A stretch of DNA of 64,000 nucleotides from Steromphala cineraria (lineage: Eukaryota; Mollusca; Gastropoda; Trochida; Trochidae), in contig OU744724.1 in assembly GCA_916613615.1 (NCBI GenBank), forward strand, positions 18,710,171 to 18,774,170. Reading direction: 5' to 3'. Both the position numbers and the translations under genes were made by a program. Below the pieces are notes generated by a model. The model was given only the letters and a program-made list of their open reading frames with translations. It was not told the origin of the DNA and ran no database searches. Shown piece by piece: positions 1-12,400 of the stretch; within the stretch, counting starts at the first letter, position 1, and each line of letters begins with the position of its first letter.

Positions 1-403
1 AATCATGACCTACGGAGAAACATTCGAAGCATATGACGAGAAGTTTCTGAGATGGATCATGATACGATTTCTGAAAATATTCACAAACATTTTTCCTGGA
101 TCCCTGAACTGCAGTCAGAACCATTTCGAAATGAGGTTCTAAAAGGTATTCAGGAGATATGAGGAGAAATTAACGTTCAGAAGCTTTAAGCAAAGGCTAA
201 GCACATGTTTAGTAGCGTGATAAGAACAGCTTCAGAAGGGCTTTCAGCCATGTTTAAGGTTAAGAACCAAATTTATATGCTAAGAATTTCAGAAGCATGT
301 TCAACAAAACCATTCAGATAGATTTGGTAAGGGAGACAACTCTCTCAAGCTTAGATCATATCCAGCCAACAGCAGGGATTTTCAATACTCCTAGGGGACT
401 CAC
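1..403. other. Intron sequence downstream of exon 10, nothing further seen
   Basis: This stretch should be intron of the Jagged gene. Neither strand shows a second EGF half with the expected cysteine spacing and a matching acceptor. It is AT-rich and has no recognisable repeat. Confidence 0.6.
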
Positions 404-453
404 CACACATGAAGCTCCGTTGAGACACACCACACCGATACAGTCGTTAGTGT
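404..453 (-). CDS. Jagged: Jagged exon 10: first half of EGF7
   Basis: This is a 50-nt exon, close to the 47 nt I recall for human JAG1 exon 11. It encodes [16 protein letters not shown], the first three cysteines of EGF7, with an O-fucose consensus (CLNGASC). Phase 1 in, phase 0 out. The acceptor is GTATTGCAG and the donor GTGAGT. The rest of EGF7 must be in a further exon beyond the low-coordinate end of the window, because nothing in 1-403 fits. Confidence 0.88.
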
Positions 454-3400
454 CTGCAATACAAATCCTTGCGTTATTAAACGAGTAGGTGTTGCATACC
501 TTTGTAACAACCAAAAGATCGCATTGATTATGTTCTTTCTCTTATGATGAGAAGTAGGTTGATTAAGTTGTATATTTCTATTAACAATAATGGCTCGAGA
601 TGTCTGACATTGATATCATCGTTACGGTGTTACGTTCTTTACTTTCCAGTATAAATATCAATCATTTATCGTAATTGAATTGTTTCTGTCTTCAAACTTT
701 ATTTTGACAATTTCTTCACTTCGAAAACAAATAAGCAAAAACAGTAAAAAAAAAATATCATATATATTCGATAATTATTTTGGAAGCCCGTACTTCAAAT
801 TGTTCCAATTCATAGTTTTTAATTCATATCATTCTCTTTTCATAAATAAAACTATATGATTAAAATGTCATGATATGGACCGCCACTAATGGTTGAAATA
901 TTGCCCAAGCGGCGTTAGGCACTAACTCACTTAATATGGAAAGAAAGCTTTCCTTTGATATAAGGACCACTAACTTACATACACTCAGTTTAAAGATATC
1001 ATTAACTTATGTTTGTATGTAGAACAAACACATACTCTGGTCACATCGCTTGCCCGTCCAGCCCGGCTGGCAGTCACACGAGTAGTCGCCAACCAGGTTG
1101 TGGCAGGAGAAGGCGTTGACACAGGGACTGCCGCTACACTCGTCCGCGTCTAGTTGACAGTGGGGGCCCTGCCACCCTCCCGGGCACGTGCAGTCGTAGC
1201 TGTTGTCTTGGTCGATACACGTGCCGTTGTGCAGGCAGGGGTTGGAGGCGCACTCGTTCACGTCTTGGGAGGGAGAGGGGAATGAATTGTGGTTCAACAA
1301 TTTTGAAGCATATGAATTTTGTTTTCAACAGTTGGGAGTATTTACATTATAACATCACCTGTTCAACAGTTCTGAAGCATGTGTACACTCCAGTCATTAT
1401 AATTTCAATTATTCTAAAGTATTTTCGTCATCTGCACTCAACAAAATAACTGAAAGACTTCATGATAATCGTATGTTGAATAATTGGTGTTCCTTAATCT
1501 GTTTTTCGAGTATACTTTGGTCAAGAGAAAAGCGCGAAAATATACTAATGAATCTAATGAAGGTCCGGAAATGAATTAATATTGGCATGCGAGAACACGC
1601 ATCTCCAACAATACTGGACAAAATAAGTATAGGACGTTTCCAATTGAGATATTTTAACAGAATTCAATGTACAATTATGATTATCAGCGGAAAAGAAGAG
1701 AATTTGGATTTCCAGTAAACAGACTACTTACTGACGTCACAGACATGCCCGGTCCAGCCGGGGGGACAGTTACACACGAAGCCTGTCTGTATCTCCACAC
1801 ACTTCCCGCCGTTCTCACAGGGCGCCGACGTGCACGCATGGTCCGCTAAGGGTTAATATTGAGTTGTTAGATCTCAGAGGCAGTTTAGAAGTGGATAGAT
1901 ATAAAAGGCAGCTTTGAAGTGAAAAGACATAATGAGGAGAGAGATATGGATAACAACTAATTCATCATGGTTTGCATACGATGAATAAAGAAGTTGTTTT
2001 CTATATATTGTTCTCATCGTCATAGTGTAAGCAGGAGGACTCTAAGTCAATGTCCATTTATACATTTGTATTGTTTATATATACTTTAAATGTATCACTG
2101 AATAGGCGTTGTTCTTCTTTAAGAGTTTCAAGAAAGTTAAATATTGTTAATTTCCTAAATATGCATAATTATACATAAACGCATAAACCCCCGATTAACG
2201 TCGATCTAATGGTAAACATTCCATATATCATGTGTAATTTTATATCTGTTTTAATGTTACAATATACAAATGTATTTGTGGAAAAAGTATACTTTTTGTA
2301 AAAGCAGAAAACACTCTTTTCACGCTAACCATATCCAATTAAGGTCCAACTGTTCAAAATTACACCGTTGTCGTTACTTTGTTTAATACATTTCTACTTA
2401 TTCATACCATTTGCAGATACTACGATATCTGTGTTAAAATTAATAACTAATGAGAATGTAATTCTTTCAATATACTAGACGTTGTTTTTCACCTTTCAAT
2501 GTGGTCTACCAACCACGTTTATCACTGTCGTGTACCCGATAAGGAGGGGACTTTTCAAAATGGTGGACGTGACAGGTCAACAGAGGTAGGTGTCTGCTTT
2601 CAGTGCTCCCTTCTCCTAATCGGCGAGGTTTAGATGGTCACCTTTAACTGTGGTAATCAGGAATAGAATTTCGAATACATTCCTTACGAGTTTTGGTTCA
2701 CAAACTGCAAGAAATTTGCGTATTTAAGATGTCAAGTTGATGTTTATCTCACTTTCATTTTCGAAGCGGAGAGGAGACTTTTAAATGCCTTTTTTCATGC
2801 CCTTAACGACCTTGATTATCATACATATTGTCGCGCATATCAGTGTTTGGTTATAATAAAGATTTCTGTGCAACTTGAACTGATTTGGTTCAGAAACTAC
2901 GAAGTTATTGACAAAATAACAAATCAACTTGGCAGCGGAGTGGACTCGCCGAATAATCGGCGGAGCGGACCCAAGAGGTCGGGTAGGGAGAGGACATTTT
3001 TGGATATGGAGGGGACACATTTGGATATGGAGTGGACATCACTTTCAAATTGTACTGTAGTTGAGACAATACCCATGGTAATACACAAACTCCTAGTTTC
3101 ATAAGAACTATCATCAACCTTTTCATCTACAAATGATTGAAATAGAGGTTTCTCTTTTCTTTTGCAGAACTTACCTGGAGAACGTTTCCGTTGCTGCCGT
3201 TGTCACACATAATAGATCACTGCATTCGTTACCACCCATTACAAACATTGAAATTGGAAATATAATGTTTAGAGCCGTCAAGTGAAAAATGGACACTTAA
3301 CAAAAAAGACTATCAAATAGTTCCTTATGATATATTAGGCATCGACGAGATTTTCAATGTTGATGATAAGTCACTAGTACTTGTTTGTGCATCACCAAGT

Positions 3401-6400
3401 CCGAAGATGCATTAAAGGAATCTGTGCTCAATCTCTCATTAGACCCGGAATGCCCTTTTGCTAAAACAATTTAAATGTTCAACGTCGCCATCAGCAAAAG
3501 GGCTTTCTGCGGCTTATGAGAGATTGAGAACAGATTCCTTTATTGCATCTATATAATATGTGTTTCGGCTGTTTTGCATTGATTTGACAACGGCAGCAAC
3601 GGAAACGTTCTCTAGGTAAGTTCTGCAAAAGAAAAGAGAAACCTCTATTTCAATCATTGGTTTATGAAAAGGTTGATGATAATGCTTATGAAACTAGATT
3701 ACGTCTTCTGTGGGGTTCTTTTGGCTAACTTTACAAAGGAGTTTGTTTATAACCATGGGTATTGTCTCAACTACAGTACAATTTGAAAGTGATGTCCACT
3801 CCATATCCAAATGTGTCCCCTCCATATCCAAAAATGTCCTCTCCCTACCCGACCTCTTGGGTCCGCTCCGCCGATTATTCGGCGAGTCCACTCCGCTGCC
3901 ATGTTGATTTGTTATTTTGTCAATAACTTCGTAGTTTCTGAACCAAATCAGTTCAAGTTGCACAGAAATCTTTATTATAACCAAACACTGATATGCGCGA
4001 CAATATGTATGATATTCAAGGTCGTTAGGGCATGAAAAAGGCATTTAAAAGTCTCCTCTCCGCTTCGAAAATGAAAGTGAGATAAACATCAACTTGACAT
4101 CTAAAATACGCAAATTTCTTGCAGTTTGTGAACCAAAACTCGTAAGGAATGTATTCGAAATTCTATTCCTGATTACCACAGTTAAAGGTGACCATCTAAA
4201 CCTCGTCGATTAGGAGAAGGGAGCACTGAAAGCAGACACCTACCTCTGTTGACCTGTCACGTCCACCATTTTGAAAAGTCCCCTCCTTATCGGGTACACG
4301 ACAGTGTTTATTATATTGTGAGACGTCTTGACCAAGTACAGAAACTGTAGTTTACGGACAAATCATTAATGAAACCCCTTGTAAAGTTTTATGCATCTCG
4401 CCTTTGGTTCCGAATAAATCTACCCCTGGATTGATATGATATATAAGTCATGATGGAATGTACTTGTTACATGAGAATGCTATATCTACACAACTCTCAC
4501 CTATCTCACAGTTCTGTCCGGAGAAGCCCTGGTTACACGTGCACTCGTACATGTCGGGAGCGATGTTACGACACAGGCCGCCATTGTGACACGGGTGGTG
4601 CCGCCCACAGAAGTTGAGATCTGTCACACAAGAAGATACAATGCTTTATTTCAACATTAATATCAATGAGATATGAAAGAACTCAGTGCTGTCTGTAGGC
4701 TCATTGGTATGTTGGTCGAGGCTCAGAACGAGAATCAAAACTAGAGACTATACGAAAATCAGTGATGAATTATAAAACTCAATTTAGAAAATGTATCAGT
4801 TCAACGCTAACATCCGATTTGATTACATCATTAAAACCCTTTTGGTTATCAAACTGTCCCAGAGGTCAAACTCATTGTTCAAACTTTCTAATGCTCAGTT
4901 TTCCGCTTGTTGATTTAATGCTATTTGATCGCGTAAGAAACAACATGGCGAACACTTAGCAGCTTAATCTTGGCTGCAAGTCACATAAAATATTGACAGA
5001 GTTTGAATTAAGTTGTAAATATTTCAATATATCCATCACTCGCAGAAGGGCTATGCTAGTGCTAGAACCGTTGTTTACACGTAGAATCAATGGCGCGTGC
5101 AAACACCAATGTCTCGGCATGCGAGAAACGGTAAAAAAAACACTGTCGTAATTACTTTAGATTAACTGGATACAACGAAAGCTTGGGGTTTTTTTTCAAA
5201 AGATTTTCTTTTCAAACTCAGAAGACTTGAGGGTCCCATTTGATAGTTTCAGGAAAACAAAAAATTATATCATATTGATCACCAATAGATCAAGGTCATA
5301 TAATTTTGAATCTAAAACAACATAAACATTTAAAGAGACAACTGATTTAAAAAAATAAACTAAAAAAAACTTTTAATGGATATCATGCTTACGTTGTCGA
5401 CGATACGTTAAATCACAGTTGTATTAATTAAAGAACAAAATTTACAAAATAATTTACAACCAAGATAGCCATATTAAACAAATGCTAACAACCGTTTGAC
5501 TATAACAGCCTCAAAATTATTATTTTAAAGTCGACGCTGTAATACATGGAGAAATCACTGTTATGCAAAGTGCACATACACGAAATATATAATTTTTGGT
5601 TTACATTCCGGTGTCTACCTTTATCGCAGAGGATTCCACCCCAGTTGAGATGACAAACACAGCGCCAGGGAGACCCGTTACAGGAACCGTGTTTACACCC
5701 GGGGTAGGGGATACACTGGTCACACAGCTCGCCCTGCCACCCGTAGTGGCACCTGCAGTCAGAAGGCCAATAGTAGTTGGAATGAAAGATTTTAAATTTG
5801 ACCTCAGCAGAGCAAACTTAACAGTGATGGACCCAATGGTGGGGAGGGGAGGGATCAAGGACACCGTGGGGTTTGGAATGGGGGGATGGGGGCACGGGGG
5901 CACGGGACGGGAACACCATGGGGTTGGATCTTGGGGGTGAATGTCGTCCCTAACGCAAACCCATAAACCTGAGATAATTTGTTTAAAGCCCCAAAATCTA
6001 CAGATAAATATTTACCTCTTTTAAATGAGTGAACTCACCCCCTTTTCAAATTCAAATTCTGGATTCGTCACTAAACACTCATGGAATATGTTCTAATCGA
6101 CTATCGGCCATTGTAAGCCCATGCATCCATTGTCCACTGTCTGTGAAGCTCCACTGTTTGTGATGGTCCAATTTTAACACTACGTCATATTTATGTATTC
6201 TAAAATCATTTTAAATTTCACGTTATAAGTAATATCTTTTCAATGAACGCTTCTATCCCGCAAGACATCAACACGGACCAGTATCCTAAAAGCCACATAT
6301 GCCTTGCGAGGGAAAGTTGGAAAGTTAGTGAGTGCGGACAAAAATTTGGCAACATTAAACTCGTCTTGACTTCAGCATACCATACTGTCCCTTCAATAAA

Positions 6401-9400
6401 TAGAATTTGATGCGTCCTCGTACAGCAGGGTATTAGACGATACTTCAGTGTCGATAGAGAGGCATGGAAGGAAGATTCATACATTAAAGATGGCTAAATA
6501 TAAGTATGGGAATCGGGAGACAAACATGCATCATGTTAGATGGACTACTGATTGATAAGAGGAAAGTTATAAGTTTAAAAAACCAACTTTAATCCTTGAC
6601 GGTTCAGATTATAATTATCCTCATGAAATCTATAAATCATGTTAATCCACGTCAAAGAAAATAAAAATTCTAAAAAACTGTAATTTTAGAATTTAAACAT
6701 CGAGAATACATTTTTTGCCTCAAACAAAAGACCAGTAAACTGATAGTAGCCTCGTTCTGAGTTCTAGAAACCGGATATCCTGTGTTTTCGAGTCCCTGGG
6801 GACCAAATTCTGCCGTAGCAGTTCCTTTAGTCACAGTTTAAATCAACCGAATCATTGAAAAACAGGATAACAAGAGACGCTTACGAACATTTGAAAACAA
6901 ATAGATTTTACAAACTGAAGAAACGCGTTCCAAGGGGATGATAAGTCACCGACTCAGGGATAAAAGCTACGAAGCAAATGCCATTTTAGAAAGTTCACCT
7001 CATTACATTCAAACGTTGTTCTCTTCAACAAATCTTCAAAACAAGGCTTTTTATCAAAAACACATCTCAAACATAATTCAAAATTATTTTCAAGGTTCGT
7101 TATTTTTTCCTTTGATAGTGAAGGCAAAAGAGTGAAAATGTTGATATAGGCATAATTGGACATCACATGTTCCACATATCATGATTAATCTATGAACTTA
7201 CCGTGTAAGCACGATCGCGATCATTACTAGGTATGACCATTCCTTTGTATTTACCCAAAATATACACACGCCTTGTTTGGTGAGTGTGAGCGCAAGAGAT
7301 GACCCGCCCTGAACATTAAATGGACATTGTGTACGAGTAATTTGAGTAATCAGATTCATATTAGTAGGTCAGTTATAATGACAATGACCGTCGGTCTCAC
7401 AGGAAGGGCAGTACTGACCCGTGGGATTCGGGTGATCGGACTGAATTGCCGCTTGTTCATATAACCAAGGAAACACAACCATGACGATGAATCCAGAGAA
7501 CATCTGATGGAAGTTTCTAATAATGACTTTTAATGTTTTAATTGTATCCTAATCTCATCAAAATCAGATTTAATCATTCGTACTCTGCTATGATTCTGAT
7601 TTATGTACTGCCAAACAAGGGGCCGCGTCAGCCGGGCGACCATCGCATGAAAGCCAATCTGGTGAAATGGAGAATGTTCATTGGAATGGATATTTTGAAT
7701 CTTGGTAACTTTTCAACATAAGCTGAATAAAAACTGTTTTTGTGAACATATATACCTTTCTGGGGAATTTGGGGGTTACATCGGTTCGGGACTGATGACA
7801 TTGACAATACGCAATGCAACTTAAAATGACCATAGCCATTTCAATGACAGAGAGATGTGAAGTATATTGTTGGTTGAAATAACATATACAGAACATACCA
7901 TGCGCCTGTGAGATAACCTCTGCTAAGATCAAAGATCTATCCGTGCCATTCAAACTCACACGTCAAAAGCGTCAATTTTGACACTTTCCAACCAAGGTAG
8001 CAAACATACATAGAGCAGGAGCGTCAAACCTATTCACACCCTTATGTATTGAAAAGCATTACCCATGACATTTTTTTTGTAACATTTGTAATGAGATGGA
8101 ATAAGAAATTCAATGGTCTCTTGATTCAAGTTTTGTATCCTTCATTTAAATCTATCTTTTGTTAATATGACACGTACGGCCGTCTTACAAGTTAAAAGAT
8201 CTGGGTTTGTAATGTTTCAACTGTTGGAAAAGCACTGGTTAGATTTAAAGACACTTTCGACTTCAATTATATCATAAAGTAAGTTTTGAAATAAGCACCC
8301 AAGCAGAACAATCTCTTAAATATAAATATATTGGCCTACAGGTGCCGTGAAAATAAACCATTGACAAGATAAAAGTATGACTCCATTTAAACCCGGATAC
8401 AGATTTATGTCTCGACCCGGATACGGAAGTACGTACCTGCACTCTCCCGGTCTCTCGCAGGACCCATGGACGGCGTGACATCCGGGTATGCAGTTGGCTA
8501 TAGAGAAGAAAAGTTCTAATCTGTTTAAAAAGTAATATCAAAGATTACAATTATAAATTGACAAAATAACATACATGTATTTCAGAAATTCGTCCCTGTC
8601 AAAGTCAAGCGTCATTAAAAGCGCTGTTCTATCTCCAATGTTGAGTGCCTAGCAAGGAAACAACCACTCCCGTTATATATTTTCTTCTGACAGTAAGTAA
8701 TCTTCAATCGAACATATGATGAACAGGCACAACAACACATAACAGGCCTCGATTGATGTCTAGGCCTACACAGATCGCCGTGTCCGTCATTAGGTCAAAC
8801 TAACGTTCAAATTGTAAATCTTGACGTACCAAATAAACGTCATATTGACTTGATATTTCAGACCTTTACATTGCACATATGGGAATATTCGGAAAATGAG
8901 AATGTGGTTTCCTAAAAATTGTTGGGCGGATTATCCCTTAACACAACTAACGGGAAAGAATACAAATATAGCCTTTTAACCACTTTTATTAAAACGTTTT
9001 GCTGTAAATCTCCAAAAACGTCAAAAACGAATGCCAAAAACATAAAAATGATAATCTTATCCTAAACACAAATTATTGATATTCCTTCACAATTATTTCT
9101 TTTGTTCATCTGAAATCCAAATTTGTGAGTGTTGAAATTATGTGACACAACATTAACTTTACATGATCTGTGATTTATAGAATAATATGATTTAGCAATA
9201 TTGGCTCTAGTAAAAAATCACTCGGCTATTAGCAAGAAAGCCCTAGGGAGTTTTGCAACCTGCTGTTTGACAATCGGTGTCGTTTATAATTAATGACCCT
9301 AACAGATATGTCCCCGGAGAAGTTATACTGGATTTTGAGCAACCGCTTTTTCTCGTAATTTCAGCAGCACATTGCTCGAGTGAGCATTAAGAAATCTGAA

Positions 9401-12400
9401 TAAGTTCAAAGAGCATTTCGGAGGAAAGAGGGTTTAAACGAATTAGAGACCTTAACTGTTATCAAGGCTCATTATCTTACAAATCAAATTTCAAATAATT
9501 GCGATTGTTCTTTGATGGCTCTTCAAGAAAATTAGCAACTAAATCAAACTCAAATTAAACAGAAACCATTAGAAGTTCAGACCAAAACCGCGTTTGTTTG
9601 TTGTGATGATCCCAAATGTAAATTCTGATTAATGACACAAAAACAGGAAGGTTTTCAAATTAATGTTTTTATAATTTCGCATAGAATGTATGGTATACAA
9701 AATCTTATAAGTGAATTTTGAATTATATATAAGGCCCTGTGAGCTACAATACGAAGGAAATACCTTTGAAGTGCCACATAGAGTATTGTCAAAATTTGTC
9801 TCTCTTAAACGTACTATAGCATGTCTTGGAAATCATACACATATTGAAATGCACACGTTTAATACCATATGCAAACTACATCTAACAATTAATTACTTTC
9901 CTAAATATCCAACGTCGAAAACTGACGTCACATATAACCAAAACTCCATGCGGCCAGTTTAGTGTAAACATTTTCAAACACAAATTTGAGTTAAAAAATT
10001 GCTTCGCGTAGCGTTAGTTATGATATTCGTGATATACGAACACATTTTGATGAAAATAATTGTTTGCACTTGATTATAGTTGTTTCCCCGGGACACCCCT
10101 GCCCCATAAGAATTCGTGCTACAGAGCCTTTAAATAATTCATTGATATATCATAAACCAGTCACACACTCAACCTATTTCATTTCTTTTTCGTGAGATCA
10201 CATTCGTAACAATCCGTTCTACTGTGTGTCTACAGGGGCGGATACTAGATTTTTGTTTGGGTAGTGATGTTATAAGAACATTTCTCAAAAGATCGCTTTT
10301 AAAAATGTATGTGACGACTGGACTTAAATAACCCTCAATTTTAAATGGATTGGGAACTCCATTGGATGGGATATGCACCCGCACAACCTAAACTTCTTGG
10401 TCAGCTAATGTAACACGGTGCCTTTAGTATAAAAGAACATAGTTTACTTGTTGTACATATGTCCAATTTCTTATTAAATCCAAACCTTTTCCCTCAAAAC
10501 AAATCGTGCATCAGTGCCTTTTAGCAATTACCGTATTTCCTCGAATACAACCCCGGGGTTCTATTTCGTTCAGTACCCCCTTACCCCCCGGGTTCTATTC
10601 GAGGCCCGGGTTATAATGGAGGCCGGGTTGTATTTCTTCAGGTCTGAATTGACGTTTAAAATCTTCTAGGAATGGCGTTTTCATGGAAAATTATTGATCT
10701 AGTTCTACATATCTCGTGACATTTCTGTTGATATTCATTCTTTTATCAAAATACGTATCAATCCCTGCAATATACGGTTTCCGTGAAGTATATACTAGTA
10801 TCGACATATTATACCAGTATTTATGTTAGACCCGGGTTCTATTCGAGACCCGGGTTGTATTAATGTCAGCACCCCCTTACCCCCCGGGTTATATTCGAGG
10901 CCCGGGTTGTAATGGAGGCACGGGTTGTATTAGAGGAAATACGGTAACTGTTTCTCCTATAATGTACCTGTTTCACACTCCTGCCCCATCCAGCCCTCGA
11001 GACAGACCTTGTCCCCATTAGAGTCACACTGGTAGTGGCCAAACCGGTCGTTCCGTGGTCTACAGAACTTGGTACACGTGGTGTTGTAGTAGTGCTGGTC
11101 GCACACCACCCTGATACGGTATATGAGCCGCGCCGTGGCTCCGTTGTGGGTCAGGGTGTGCCACGCTTGACCCGGCAGGATGATACCTTTGTGGGAGGCG
11201 CGCTCTATCAAACTCGTCGTGCCCCCTGGAATGAATAATGAAAATAACTATATAGAAACACTTAGGAATAAATGTATTTCATGACGGAGGCGCGCTCTAT
11301 CAAACTCGTCGTGCCCCCTGGAATGAATAATGAAAATAACTATATAGAAACACTTAGGAATAAATGTATTTCATGACGGAGACGCGCTCTATCAAACTCG
11401 TCGTGCCCCCTGGAATGAATAATGAAAATAACTATATAGAAACACTTAGGAATAAATGTATTTCATGACGGAGACGCGCTCTATCAAACTCGTCGTGCCC
11501 CCTGGAATGAATAATGAAAATAACTATATAGAAAAACTTAGGAATAAATGTATTTCATGACGGAGACGCGCTCTATCAAACTCGTCGTGCCCCCTGGAAT
11601 GAATAATGAAAATAACTATATAGAAACACTTAGGAATAAATGTATTTCATGACGGAGACGCGCTCTATCAAACTCGTCGTGCCCCCTGGAATGAATAATG
11701 AAAATAACTATATAGAAACACTTAGGAATAAATGTATTTCATGACGGAGGCGCGCTCTATCAAACTCGTCGTGCCCCCTGGAATGAATAATGAAAATAAC
11801 TATATAGAAAAACTTAGGAACAAATGTATTTCATGACGGAGACGCGCTCTATCAAACTCGTCGTGCCCCCTGGAATGAATAATGAAAATAACTATATAGA
11901 AACACTTAGGAATAAATGTATTTCATGACGGAGGCGCGCTCTATCAAACTCGTCGTGCCCCCTGGAATGAATAATGAAAATAACTATATAGAAAAACTTA
12001 GGAATAAATGTATTTCATGACGGAGACGCGCTCTATCAAACTCGTCGTGCCCCCTGGAATGAATAATGAAAATAACTATATAGAAAAACTTAGGAATAAA
12101 TGTATTTCATGACGGAGACGCGCTCTATCAAACTCGTCGTGCCCCCTGGAATGAATAATGAAAATAACTATATAGAAAAACTTAGGAATAAATGTATTTC
12201 ATGACGGAGACGCGCTCTATCAAACTCGTCGTGCCCCCTGGAATGAATAATGAAAATAACTATATAGAAAAACTTAGGAATAAATGTATTTCATGACGGA
12301 GACGCGCTCTATCAAACTCGTCGTGCCCCCTGGAATGAATAATGAAAATAACTATATAGAAACACTTAGGAATAAATGTATTTCATGACGGAGACGCGCT

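Noticed and set aside
1134..1328. Second minus frame over exon 9
   Set aside because: It is an out-of-frame shadow of the EGF5-EGF6 exon.
2847..4044. Matching open frames in opposite orientation ([20 protein letters not shown] and similar)
   Set aside because: They are mirror copies created by the fold-back element's arms. There is no start context, no domain, and both strands are open.
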